47,744 nucleotides of DNA from Methanobrevibacter filiformis (GCF_001639265.1 NZ_LWMT01000244.1:1-47744); one strand, 5' to 3'. Positions 1 through 7,778 are shown, numbered from the stretch's first letter. Program-made: numbers and translations. The notes: generated by a model not told the origin, from the letters alone.

Positions 1-81
1 GCTGCAACTAATGAAATAAACATCAGAAATGCAATATACAATACAATACGAACAAGAAATCTAAAAGACACAATATACTAG
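1..81 (+). CDS. C-terminal end of a gene that begins before the window
   Basis: Frame 1 is open from the first base to a TAG stop at 79-81 and gives 26 residues rich in Asn, Ile, Thr and Arg. No start codon lies inside the window, so only the tail of the protein is visible. The piece is too short to assign to a family, and chance openness over 26 codons is possible in DNA this AT-rich. Confidence 0.3.
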   Translation, partial: AATNEINIRNAIYNTIRTRNLKDTIY

Positions 82-833
82 AAAAAACATAAATAAACAT
101 AGTATAAAACCATACATGTCTAAATAATTATCCCTTAGTCAGTATGCCATTTATCAAAACATAATTCATACAAAAGCACTAATTTATTAATACAAATTTC
201 ATAATAAATGCACAAAAACTTAATAAAAAAAAGATTATTAAAGTCATTAATGCATAAAATCATATTTCAACACAAAGATTAATAAACTTTACTAAAAAAC
301 AATCAACAAACATAAACCACTTAAAACCCAATAAACTAAATAATAATCCTTATTTTAACTTAATATTACTTCATAATCACAATATAAACCAATAAATATC
401 AATTAACTAATCAATGAATTATGGAAGATCTCCTTTAATTAACAAAACTCGTTAATAAAGTTTTTAAAGAGTTTTCAAGACAATCGTACTAAATTAACAT
501 TAAATTGTAGCTATTTTTTTCAACGTTTTTAAACTTGTCTTATTTACACTTAAATAGTGATATATTTTAAAAATTAGGTGAAAAATAAAAATATAATTAA
601 TAAGTATAGGAGTTTAATGGGTCGAAACTATTCTTTTAATAAAAACAAATTCAAACCATATCTAATAAGGGAAGATTATTACACTTTTGACAGTTCATTA
701 TAGCCATCTAATTGTTTAAAAACATCATGTTTCACTAAATTTTTAAAAGTTAGTATTATTTTAAGAGGTAGTATTCTTTTTTATAGGTGATTTTAAATAT
801 AATAGGGATCAATATATTAATAGGTGATTTTAA
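82..833. other. Intergenic stretch with one short ORF relic
   Basis: This is about 750 bases of AT-rich DNA without a convincing gene. It holds a 28-codon ORF (617-703) and a 16-bp direct repeat next to the downstream antitoxin start, listed separately. I see no RNA gene or terminator hairpin of note. Confidence 0.6.
617..703 (+). pseudogene. Short ORF with ribosome site, probably the N-terminal relic of a larger gene
   Basis: ATG at 617 follows TAGGAG with a 4-base gap and opens a 28-residue reading frame that starts MGRNYSFNKNKF and stops at TAG 701-703. A ribosome site on so short an aromatic and basic peptide suggests the first part of a longer protein whose remainder has been lost. The N-terminus vaguely resembles starts of some IS1182/IS5-type transposases, but I cannot confirm that from 28 residues. 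Confidence 0.2.
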
Positions 834-835
834 AT
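783..835 (+). repeat. 16-bp direct repeat carrying the ribosome site of the AbrB gene
   Basis: The sequence ATAGGTGATTTTAAAT occurs at 783-798 and again at 820-835, 37 bases apart. The second copy supplies both the GGTGAT ribosome-binding site and the first bases of the antitoxin ATG at 834. A duplicated box directly before an autoregulated antitoxin could be an operator pair, or simply a small duplication. Confidence 0.5.
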
Positions 836-1070
836 GACAAGCACAAAATTATACAAAAATAATCAAACTGTTGTACCTTCCGAAATTAGAAAAAAATTTG
901 ATCTAAAGCCTGATGATATTATTGAATGGAGTATTAATCTAAATGGAAAACCAGAACTTGAATTTAGGAAAAAATCTACACTAAAAGATATACTCGGAAA
1001 AGTAACAGCTAAAGAACCAATTAATAGTGTCAAATTACAAAAAAAGATTGAACGAGGGGAAAATATTTGA
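834..1070 (+). CDS. AbrB/SpoVT-family antitoxin (VapB-like)
   Basis: This 78-residue protein has the swapped-hairpin AbrB DNA-binding signature at residues 1-45: a short beta start (STKLYKNNQTVVPSEIRKKF) followed by a DxIEW strand. The C-terminal 30 residues are basic and would be the toxin-binding tail. The gene overlaps the downstream PIN-domain gene by four bases (TTGA), the usual layout of a VapBC module in which the antitoxin neutralises the toxin and represses the shared promoter. GGTGAT stands seven bases before the ATG. Family assignment is firm; the cognate pairing is inferred from the overlap. Confidence 0.85.
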   Translation: MTSTKLYKNNQTVVPSEIRKKFDLKPDDIIEWSINLNGKPELEFRKKSTLKDILGKVTAKEPINSVKLQKKIERGENI

Positions 1071-1456
1071 TATTAGTGGATGCAAACTTTTTAGTGGGAA
1101 TTTATGTTACCAATGATCAATGGCATGATCAGGCTGTTAAAATATCCTCAGATGTTTATAAACAAGATAAAATACTAAGTGATTTATTAATATCCGAAAT
1201 AACAACATTAGTAGCAAGTAAAGTTGGAGCAAAAGAAAGTAAAAATATATATTATCATATACTTGACAATTATGAAATTTATGATGTGGATAGGGAATTA
1301 TATACAAAAGCAATGAATACTTTAGTAAAGTATGATGGAACACTATCTTTAGCAGATTCATTAAGTGTTGAAATAATGAAAAAATTAGGAATCTATGAAA
1401 TAGTATCTTTTGATGATGATTTCGACAAAGTAGATGGGATAGTGAGAATACATTAA
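1067..1456 (+). CDS. PIN-domain ribonuclease toxin (VapC-like)
   Basis: This 129-residue protein has the PIN fold acidic set in the expected places: D5 (VDANFLVG), E44 (ISEIT), D97 (LADSLSVEIM) and D116 in the final SFDDDFD motif. PIN toxins of this family are Mg2+-dependent RNases that cut tRNA or rRNA. The start is TTG at 1067, inside the stop codon of the AbrB gene, which implies translational coupling. All catalytic residues are present, so the toxin looks active. The exact RNA target cannot be told from sequence. Confidence 0.87.
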   Translation: MILVDANFLVGIYVTNDQWHDQAVKISSDVYKQDKILSDLLISEITTLVASKVGAKESKNIYYHILDNYEIYDVDRELYTKAMNTLVKYDGTLSLADSLSVEIMKKLGIYEIVSFDDDFDKVDGIVRIH

Positions 1457-1703
1457 AATACAATTTTCCATGAACTCCCAAATTATAAATTTAACTCCTC
1501 TTTCCTTTTTTCTATTCCAAAAACCTAATATTTATAAATAATGTTTTTAATCAATTTTTAAGAGTATTGATATTTACTATATTCTCATAATCGATTAACA
1601 GTTTCTTGTTTTGAATTATTCCTATAATATTTTACATTTTGTCCAAATTACTAAAATTAAACCAAAATTATATATGTCTTTAATAATATTTAATAATATG
1701 ATA

Positions 1704-1722
1704 AAACTTTTTTCAAAAGTTT
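1704..1722. repeat. Short dispersed inverted repeat, family A, copy 1
   Basis: Arms AAACTTTT and AAAAGTTT surround a 3-base centre. The element lies in the 300-base gap between the PIN gene and the MFS gene, 35 bases before the MFS start codon. The same hairpin recurs at 8170-8190, 8261-8281 and 22034-22058, and in an expanded form at 21167-21226. Nothing else stands out in this gap apart from a possible TATA-like box near 1670. Confidence 0.55.
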
Positions 1723-1757
1723 GATAGATGATTTTAATTAATAAAGAGGTTTTGCTT

Positions 1758-3167
1758 ATGGAAAATAATAAAGATGATGGAATTGTAAGAGATTCATCAA
1801 AAAAATATGTTTTATTTATAGCAGCATTTTCTACCTTTTTTTCTGCATTTGTAATTACAGCAATAACTGTAGCTTTGCCTTCAATAGCTATTCAATTTCA
1901 TATTAATGCTATCTTTCAAAATTGGATAGCAACAATTTTTCTTTTAACTGTAGCTATTCTTTCAGTACCCTTTGGTAAGATATGTGGAAAATTTGGATTG
2001 AAGAAATTTTTATTTTTAGGTATTGGGATTATAGGAATAGGTAGCCTTGGAGCAGCATTATCTCCTTCTCCATGGTATTTATTGCTATTTAGAGCTGTTC
2101 AAGGAATAGGTTCTACAATGATATCTGTATCAACCTTTGCAATTGTTGCTCAGGCTGTGCCACCAAAAGAAAGAGGAAAAGCATTGGGAATGAATATTTC
2201 AAGTGTTTACATTGGTCTTACTCTAGGACCAGTTCTTGGAGGAGTAATAACTAATTTACTTGGCTGGGAATGGATATTTTATTTAATTATTCCTTTTTTA
2301 ATCCTTAATTTAATCATCGGATATTCAAAAGTACCTGAAGAATGGGTATTATCTAAAGGAGAACCATTTGATTATATTGGAACTTTATTGTATGGAGTAG
2401 GTATTTTACTTGCAATATATGGATTTACAATTATAAATGAATTACATGGGGTTGTTTTAACAGCTATTGGTTTAATTATACTTGTAGCATTTGTATTATA
2501 TGAGTTAAGACAAAAGATTCCTGTTTTTGAAGTTAAGCTATTTAAAAATACTAAGTTTTCTTCATCTACTGCTGCAGCCCTTATTTCTTATTTAGCTACA
2601 TTTGTTGTAACTTATATTTTAACTTATTACTTGCAATATATTAAAGGAATGGATCCTCAAACAGCAGGAATATTTTTAATTGTAACTCCAGGGCTTATGG
2701 CAATTATAGCTCCAATTTCAGGTAGAGTTTCAGATAAAATTGATCCTCAAATACTTTCTGCAATAGGAATGCTATTTGTCGGAGCATCTTTAGCTATTTT
2801 ATCATTTTTAAGTGGAGATATGCCATTAGAGTTAATTGTAATAGCTATGGTTTTAGAAGGAATTGGTTTAGGACTCTTCACTTCCCCAAATACAAATGCA
2901 ATAATGAGTTCAGTTCCAAGAAAATTCACAGGAATAGCTTCTGCAACAGTGTCTACAGCTCGAGTTATAGGTCAAACTCTTTCTTTAGGAATGTTAACTG
3001 TTATATTAGCATTTATATTAGGTTCTGTTCAAATTATTCCAAAGTACTATCCCTTATTAATTCAAAGTTTACAGACCACATGTATAATATCAACGGTCTT
3101 TTGTATAATAGCTGTTGTACTTTCTGTTGTTGGGATAAATTCAAAAAATCAGTTGAATACTGAGTAA
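1758..3167 (+). CDS. MFS multidrug-type exporter, DHA2 (14-helix) family
   Basis: The protein has 469 residues from the ATG at 1758, which follows AGAGGT with a 7-base gap; an in-frame ATG 30 bases upstream lacks a ribosome site. It shows about 14 hydrophobic segments, a motif-A-like loop after helix 2 (GKICGKFGLKKFL) and the antiporter motif C in helix 5 (GPVLGG). These mark the EmrB/QacA drug:H+ antiporter group. Length fits the family (450-520). The substrate cannot be predicted. It is a single gene without an accompanying regulator, and there is no membrane fusion partner, as expected for a cell with a single membrane. Confidence 0.85.
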   Translation: MENNKDDGIVRDSSKKYVLFIAAFSTFFSAFVITAITVALPSIAIQFHINAIFQNWIATIFLLTVAILSVPFGKICGKFGLKKFLFLGIGIIGIGSLGAALSPSPWYLLLFRAVQGIGSTMISVSTFAIVAQAVPPKERGKALGMNISSVYIGLTLGPVLGGVITNLLGWEWIFYLIIPFLILNLIIGYSKVPEEWVLSKGEPFDYIGTLLYGVGILLAIYGFTIINELHGVVLTAIGLIILVAFVLYELRQKIPVFEVKLFKNTKFSSSTAAALISYLATFVVTYILTYYLQYIKGMDPQTAGIFLIVTPGLMAIIAPISGRVSDKIDPQILSAIGMLFVGASLAILSFLSGDMPLELIVIAMVLEGIGLGLFTSPNTNAIMSSVPRKFTGIASATVSTARVIGQTLSLGMLTVILAFILGSVQIIPKYYPLLIQSLQTTCIISTVFCIIAVVLSVVGINSKNQLNTE

Positions 3168-3620
3168 TCAGTATTTTCATTTTTTATTTATTACATAATA
3201 TACTTGGTTATTAATGCTTTTTTTGATTAATTTCAGTATAATATATTACTTTTCAAATGCTCTCGTTTAACTATTAAATACTACTGACTAACATAATATG
3301 AGTATGGAATTATGGAAAAATTAAACAATCCAAATTTTAAACCCTACATATATATGGTTCAAAAAATGAATCTGCATAACCACCTTTCAGATGTCTTCTA
3401 AAAATGAATGAGGCAATAGAGCATGCTCTAGATTAGAATGTCACATCATATGAACTTTGCTCATTCAGACATTTTTCAATTTAATGACGATTAGTATTTA
3501 TTAAATCTTTTTATCATAGTAATAATACTTTTTAATACTATATATAATAAAAATATTACTATTATATAAACTTTTCGTTGCGGGTGCAGTGATGTCATGT
3601 ATATAGTATAGAGAAACTTT
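3168..3620. other. Intergenic stretch before the DUF3800 gene
   Basis: No convincing gene is present. A 29-codon ORF (3312-3401, MEKLNNPNFKPYIYMV...) has no ribosome site. A 10-bp perfect palindrome, GAGCATGCTC, lies at 3419-3428. A TATA-like box (TTATATAAA, 3562-3570) followed by a short GC-rich patch (3576-3590) lies just before the DUF3800 gene and is probably its promoter. The predicted transcript would begin near 3590-3600. Confidence 0.5.
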
Positions 3621-4259
3621 ATGCACAAACACAGCAGTGATATTATGAAAAAATATTCTTATTATTTATTCTTAGATGAAAGTGGGGACTTAGGATTGGA
3701 TTCTGAATACTTTGTTATTAGTATTTTAATGATTAATTCAGAAGATCTTAAAAAATTAGAGAATATAATCAAAAAAGCTAGAAAGAATAAACTTAAACGC
3801 AAATTGAAAAATATAAATGAACTTAAATTTTATAAATTACCTCCAGAAATAAAGATTTATTTTTTAAAGGAACTTAATAAACTCAATTTTAAAGCTTACT
3901 CACTTGTAACACATAAAAAAGATTGTAAACATTTATTTTCAGCTAAATCTAATAAAAATAGGAATTATGCAGAAATGGTAATTTACTTATTAAAAGAAAT
4001 AAATATCCAGAAATCTTTTGATTTGAAAATAGATCAATGTTTTCCTTCAAATTATATAAAGTTTATTCAAAAAGAAATATTGGGCGATTTAGCTAAATTT
4101 AATGAGAAGTGTAATATATCTCAAAATTCATCTGAAAAAATTAGAGGATTACAATTTGCTGATTTAATTGCAAGTAGTTGTTTTCAACACTTTGATAGAA
4201 AAAATAGTGAATTTTTTAAAATAATTGATAAAAATCATATCATATATAAATATAAGTAG
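3621..4259 (+). CDS. DUF3800 domain protein
   Basis: This 212-residue protein carries both hallmark motifs of the DUF3800 family: FLDESGD near the N-terminus (D19, E20, D23) and GLQFADLIA near the C-terminus (D181). The acidic set and predicted RNase H-like fold suggest a metal-dependent nuclease, but no function is established. The centre is very Lys-rich (KKARKNKLKRKLKN, about residues 52-65), which would suit nucleic-acid binding. The start is uncertain: ATG 3621 has a poor ribosome site, while ATG 3645 follows AGTGAT. A GC-rich, foldable sequence starts two bases behind the stop codon. DUF3800 genes are known to occur beside conserved RNA motifs, so gene and RNA may form a unit. Confidence 0.85.
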   Translation: MHKHSSDIMKKYSYYLFLDESGDLGLDSEYFVISILMINSEDLKKLENIIKKARKNKLKRKLKNINELKFYKLPPEIKIYFLKELNKLNFKAYSLVTHKKDCKHLFSAKSNKNRNYAEMVIYLLKEINIQKSFDLKIDQCFPSNYIKFIQKEILGDLAKFNEKCNISQNSSEKIRGLQFADLIASSCFQHFDRKNSEFFKIIDKNHIIYKYK

Positions 4260-4260
4260 T

Positions 4261-4338
4261 GTCCGTGCCCTATAGCCACATTATCCAATAAGGATCCGCC
4301 ACCAGCGGGCAACGGAACTATAAGGCCTTACGCAGACA
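4261..4338 (+). ncRNA. Candidate structured RNA next to the DUF3800 gene
   Basis: This is the most GC-rich patch in the neighbourhood. A strong helix pairs TCCGTGCCC (4262-4270) with GGGCAACGGA (4307-4316), nine pairs with one bulged A. Inside it ATCC/GGAT (4283-4286 with 4292-4295) closes a 5-base loop. TATAG (4271-4275) can pair with CTATA (4318-4322) across the first helix, forming a pseudoknot. A rival hairpin, CCGC/GCGG (4296-4299 with 4305-4308), excludes part of the long helix. A TATA-like run at 4239-4251 could give the RNA its own promoter; otherwise it is the 3' end of the DUF3800 transcript. No tRNA or known ribozyme fold fits. Membership of the published DUF3800-associated RNA motifs is likely but not verifiable here. 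Confidence 0.55.
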
Positions 4339-4552
4339 ATACTATATATTATATTTATTATATTATATAAATTTTTTGTTTGATAAAATAAACATTAATC
4401 ACATGTAACTGAATACACTAAAATACATAATAATGGTTCGAAGATATTTAGTTAGATTATTGTTTCGCTATGGGATTGGTTTTTATATTTGTTAATCTTC
4501 CAATAATTCTAAATCAATAACTAAATTTAAATAAAATAAAAACCATAATTAA

Positions 4553-4571
4553 TATTATTGTAACAATAATA
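4553..4571. promoter_or_regulatory. Palindromic operator candidate before the RHH antitoxin gene
   Basis: TATTATTGT and ACAATAATA form a perfect dyad with 9-base arms around one central A. It ends 25 bases before the antitoxin ATG, between the likely promoter and the GAGGT ribosome site (4585-4589). Ribbon-helix-helix antitoxins normally repress their own operon by binding such palindromes. The role is inferred. Confidence 0.5.
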
Positions 4572-4596
4572 AAAATATTAGAATGAGGTTAAGTAT

Positions 4597-4881
4597 ATGG
4601 AAACTAAAAAAGTAACCTATAATCTGCCTATAGATGTTATAAATCAAATTTCAAATTTAAAAAAGAAAACAGGTAAAAGTAAATCTAAAATAATTGCTGA
4701 TTTAGTAAAAGAAACCATGAATCCAGAAGATAAAGTAACAAGCAAAAACATAGCCAATACCTTACCACAAGTAGAAGGATTTGTAAAAACTGAAATGACA
4801 GCTGGAGGAATAGTATTAAAGGATGAAACAGATGCAGTAAAACTAAAAAATAGTATTTACCTAGATAAATCAGGGTTTTAA
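4597..4881 (+). CDS. Ribbon-helix-helix (CopG-like) antitoxin
   Basis: This 94-residue protein begins with a beta strand (KKVTYNLPIDVI) followed by two helices with a GKSKSKIIADLV turn, the ribbon-helix-helix DNA-binding fold over about residues 3-42. The remainder (residues 45-94) is less ordered and would wrap the toxin. It lies two bases upstream of a PIN-domain gene, so the pair is a VapBC-type module, here with an RHH rather than AbrB antitoxin. GAGGT lies seven bases before the ATG. A palindrome at 4553-4571 is a good autoregulatory operator. Confidence 0.8.
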   Translation: METKKVTYNLPIDVINQISNLKKKTGKSKSKIIADLVKETMNPEDKVTSKNIANTLPQVEGFVKTEMTAGGIVLKDETDAVKLKNSIYLDKSGF

Positions 4882-4883
4882 AC

Positions 4884-5267
4884 ATGATATTTTTAGAAAC
4901 AAGCTTTTTAATAGGATTTTATGTTAAAAAAGACAAACATCATAGAAGAGCAATGAAAATATGGGAATATATAGGTGATGATAAAAAAGTAATAAATATA
5001 ATGACTTTATATGAATTTTTAACTGTTTTAAGAAAGAAAAATGTTAAAAGTCATGATATAAAGAAATATTATAATGAAATATTAAACAATATAATCATCT
5101 TAGAAGATTTAGAAAACCATAATAAAGCAGTTGAAAATTGTTTAAGTAATGAAATTGGTTTTTTTGACAATTTACATCACGTTACAATGATTGAAAATGG
5201 AATTAAAGAAATAGCTAGCTTTGATAAAGGATTTGACATATTCAATGATATAAAAAGAATAGGATAA
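4884..5267 (+). CDS. PIN-domain toxin with Glu in the first catalytic position
   Basis: This 127-residue PIN-fold protein starts two bases after the antitoxin stop. Motifs in order are IFLETSFLIG (E5), LYEF (E44), FFDNLHH (D95) and SFDKGFD (D114). The usual first acidic residue in this family is Asp (DTSxL); here it is Glu, which may keep, slow or change metal binding. Other conserved positions are kept. The presumed activity is ribonuclease, held in check by the RHH protein. Low GC content matches the surroundings. Confidence 0.82.
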   Translation: MIFLETSFLIGFYVKKDKHHRRAMKIWEYIGDDKKVINIMTLYEFLTVLRKKNVKSHDIKKYYNEILNNIIILEDLENHNKAVENCLSNEIGFFDNLHHVTMIENGIKEIASFDKGFDIFNDIKRIG

Positions 5268-5307
5268 TATTTCTACCCTAATTGAGAAAATATTTCTTAT
5301 CGTTTTG

Positions 5308-5320
5308 CGAAATCAGTGTC
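5308..5320 (-). repeat. Dispersed repeat family B, end sequence copy 1
   Basis: On the minus strand this reads GACACTGATTTCG followed by CAAAA. The same end occurs at 21023-21035, where it is paired with an inverted copy 110 bases away, and in a diverged form at 25085-25101. It lies 8 bases beyond the stop codon of the minus-strand ATPase gene, in the gap between two convergent genes. Confidence 0.45.
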
Positions 5321-5327
5321 TAAATAA

Positions 5328-6881
5328 TTATTCTTTGATTAATTTACATCCAATATTATTATCTCTAAATACGATAGCTCCTTTAATTATATTTTTATTT
5401 TTGTATTGTCTTCCATATTCTTGTGTTTCTATTTGTTCTAATGCTTCATTTATCATGTAGTTAAGTGAGCTTTTGTTACTTTGTTTAAACTCAATTATTA
5501 TTACATTGTCGTTTTCTTCAATTATTAGATCTGCATTTCCTTTATAGCCATGTACTTCGCTGTGAACATGTATTTTTGCTGAGTATAATAACATGAATAC
5601 AAGTACATGGTAGTATCTTTCATCTTGTCCTCTTAAATTACTAGGTATTGGGGACAGATAATCTCCAAGTGTTTCTTTTATTTTCTTGCAATCTCCATCA
5701 ATTGTATATTTTAAAAGTTTACTTGCATAATCTAAAATATCATTAAAAGAAATTTTAGAGTATCGAGCTATGAGATTTTCAAAAAGAGCAGTTTCAACCT
5801 CTAAATTAGGAATTTTTAAATCATAAAACTTCGCACGTTCACCAACTTCCACATTATCCACAGTTAAATATCCTGTTTGAAACAATAACACTTCTTCCTT
5901 AATATTTTCAGTTGTTGGATTCTTAAGTTCATTATAACTAACTCTATTTGGATCAGCAATAGATTTAAGACTATAAGCACCCATGGGATAATCAGCTAAA
6001 ACACTTGGAGTACCTGTATTAAACCATTCCTCAGCAAATTCACCATGCTTAAAACACAGCAGTGTAGAATAAGGATTATATACTCTATCTTCACCATTCC
6101 AACTATAGCCATTATAATATGATTTAAGTTTATCTAAAGTATGAGAATAAGATATTTGGAATTTATCAGCTAATTTTTGAATAAATGGTTGGAAATTATC
6201 CTCTAATTCTTTTTGACTATATCCGCAGATAGAGTTAAACTCATTAATAAGTGTTAAATCATCTACATGATTTAATTTTGAAAAAACAGACACCTGAGCA
6301 AACTTAGACACTCCAGTTATAAAAATAAATTTAATATACTGATCATTTGTTTTTAAAACTTCATAAAAACTTCCTAATTTCTTTTGAATTTCGTCTAAAT
6401 TCTTATTTTGAAGATTTGAGATAATAGGCTTATCGTATTCGTCAACTAAAACAACCACCTTTTTATCTGTTTTTTTAGAAATCTCACTGATTAAATCTGT
6501 GAATTTTTCTTCTAATGATTCACTGTATATATTTACTTGAAAATCCCTAGCTATTCTGTTGATAATATCTTTAAGTTTAGCTTCCAAATCATTTAAGGTA
6601 TTATAAGTTCCCCCAGCTAAATCTATCTGTATTACTGGATATTCTTCCTCCCAATTCCATTTATCATAAATATATAATCCTTCAAAAAGCTTTTTATTTC
6701 CTTTAAAAAGCTCTTTTAAAGTACTGATAAGTAATGACTTTCCAAAACGTCGTGGTCTTGATAGAAAATTTATATCTCCACTTTTTATCATTTTGTGGAT
6801 ATATTTTGTTTTATCCACATATAAATAATTGTTTTCCCTTATTGTAGTGAAGTCTTGTCTACCTACAGGTAATTTCTGCAT
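5328..6881 (-). CDS. AAA-ATPase-like protein with C-terminal PD-(D/E)XK nuclease domain
   Basis: This 517-residue protein belongs to the AAA-ATPase-like family (PF09820) with the C-terminal PDDEXK_9 domain (PF08011). Residues 8-30 carry the signature DFTTIRENNYLYVDKT; the P-loop region is SRPRRFGKS (41-49) and Walker B is VVVLVDEYD (142-150). The C-terminal nuclease core reads E442, D451 (GNADLII) and EFK (464-466). All key residues are present and the length is typical. The family is abundant in gut bacteria and methanogens and its function is unknown; a role in defence or mobile DNA is only a suggestion. The gene stands alone, convergent with the toxin gene. Confidence 0.85.
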   Translation of the reverse strand: MQKLPVGRQDFTTIRENNYLYVDKTKYIHKMIKSGDINFLSRPRRFGKSLLISTLKELFKGNKKLFEGLYIYDKWNWEEEYPVIQIDLAGGTYNTLNDLEAKLKDIINRIARDFQVNIYSESLEEKFTDLISEISKKTDKKVVVLVDEYDKPIISNLQNKNLDEIQKKLGSFYEVLKTNDQYIKFIFITGVSKFAQVSVFSKLNHVDDLTLINEFNSICGYSQKELEDNFQPFIQKLADKFQISYSHTLDKLKSYYNGYSWNGEDRVYNPYSTLLCFKHGEFAEEWFNTGTPSVLADYPMGAYSLKSIADPNRVSYNELKNPTTENIKEEVLLFQTGYLTVDNVEVGERAKFYDLKIPNLEVETALFENLIARYSKISFNDILDYASKLLKYTIDGDCKKIKETLGDYLSPIPSNLRGQDERYYHVLVFMLLYSAKIHVHSEVHGYKGNADLIIEENDNVIIIEFKQSNKSSLNYMINEALEQIETQEYGRQYKNKNIIKGAIVFRDNNIGCKLIKE

Positions 6882-7269
6882 AATCTTTTACCTCTTATTT
6901 ATCTATATTCTTTTACTTATTTTTGTTTTTGATTGTTTATATAATTGTTGATGTTATTATTATATATATTAGAATTTAGTAATAATATATTGTTAACTAT
7001 GTGATATTAATTATTATAAAATATAATAAAAATTAAATTATAGAATATTTTTAGGAAAATTAAATCCCATGATTAAGAAAAATCTCTCAAATTAAAGGTT
7101 TATTCTTTATAAAGAGAAAATAACTATTATTTATATCTACTTTACCTCTTTAAAACATATGCCTATTTTAAATCTTATTTTAAATACTTCTAATAGCTAT
7201 TAATTTACAATGAATATTTTTGATATTTTTGAGATAAATTTATATATTGTTAACTATATATAACTAAAT
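6882..7269. promoter_or_regulatory. Divergent control region with a repeated GTTAAC box
   Basis: This 388-base gap separates the minus-strand ATPase gene from the RHH cassette. The 16-base sequence ATATATTGTTAACTAT occurs exactly at 6985-7000 and at 7242-7257; the second copy ends 12 bases before the ATG at 7270, so it overlaps the likely promoter or operator. A long direct repeat copy (7141-7214) also lies here. Confidence 0.45.
7141..7214 (+). repeat. Left copy of a direct repeat flanking the RHH cassette
   Basis: About 74 bases ending in ATTTACAATGAA match 7848-7920 with roughly 88% identity by eye (one 1-base gap and about eight substitutions). The two copies enclose a cassette of one RHH protein and one 58-residue protein. 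The repeat contains the palindrome AATAGCTATT, which recurs elsewhere in the window. Confidence 0.65.
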
Positions 7270-7599
7270 ATGCTAAGTGCAGATGAAGGAAAAAATAAGA
7301 CATTAGGGACAAAATTAACCAATATTGAATATGAGGCAATACAAGAAATTATAAATGCTGGAATGTATTTAAATAGTTCTGATTTTGTCAGGGAAGCTGT
7401 AAGGGATAAGCTAAAATCAATTAACATAATACGGTTAAAAGATATTGATTATGATACTGCTAAAAAAGAAGTTCTTGGATATTTTAGAAAATATCAAGAA
7501 TCATACATATCTGAAGTAGCTGAAAACTTAGAGCTTGATTTAGAGTTAGTTATTAAGATAACTGATGAATTGGAAAAAGAAGGACGTTTAGGAGTTTAA
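7270..7599 (+). CDS. Ribbon-helix-helix protein with C-terminal winged-helix-like segment
   Basis: The N-terminal half of this 109-residue protein (about residues 11-50, LGTKLTNIEYEAIQEIINA then SSDFVREAVRDKL) is a clear RHH DNA-binding unit. The C-terminal half (ESYISEVAENLELDLELV then DELEKEGRLGV, about 76-109) looks like a small winged helix. The gene starts 12 bases after a GTTAAC box and has no good ribosome site, so a short-leader or leaderless transcript is likely. A 58-residue gene follows after two bases, and the layout resembles a regulator or antitoxin with a partner. No enzyme function is visible. Confidence 0.75.
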   Translation: MLSADEGKNKTLGTKLTNIEYEAIQEIINAGMYLNSSDFVREAVRDKLKSINIIRLKDIDYDTAKKEVLGYFRKYQESYISEVAENLELDLELVIKITDELEKEGRLGV

Positions 7600-7601
7600 T
7601 A

Positions 7602-7778
7602 ATGACTACTTACACAGAGAAGGGAACAATAATAAAAGGTAATCGTTTAGTTGCTGAAGCTAGAAAAATAACTGATGCTGTAGTTATAGTTAAATCTGGA
7701 AGGCATAAAGCACAAAGAGTAATTTTAAAAGATAATGCTATGTGTTATATTGATAGAAAACTAAAATTTATTAAATAA
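7602..7778 (+). CDS. Small basic protein of unknown function, partner of the RHH gene
   Basis: ATG at 7602 lies two bases after the RHH stop codon and opens 58 codons ending at TAA 7776-7778. The product (MTTYTEKGTIIKGNRL...) is basic and looks beta-rich, with the run DAVVIVKSGRHKAQRVIL in the centre. GGAGTT at the end of the preceding gene can serve as ribosome site. I do not recognise a family. Position and coupling suggest that it is co-expressed with the RHH protein. It is shorter than typical toxins of RHH modules. Confidence 0.6.
   Translation: MTTYTEKGTIIKGNRLVAEARKITDAVVIVKSGRHKAQRVILKDNAMCYIDRKLKFIK

Noticed and set aside
4261-4338. The GC-rich island as a tRNA gene
   Set aside because: No cloverleaf with an anticodon stem, T-loop motif (GTTCRA) or acceptor pairing can be drawn.
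4261-4338. The island as an HDV-like ribozyme
   Set aside because: The crossing helices recall its topology, but the P4 helix between the second strands and the catalytic-C region are missing, and an 11-base insert lies before the P1 return strand.
3561-4348. DUF3800 gene as the ORF of a group I intron
   Set aside because: No interrupted host gene lies on either side, and the conserved core pairings could not be found.
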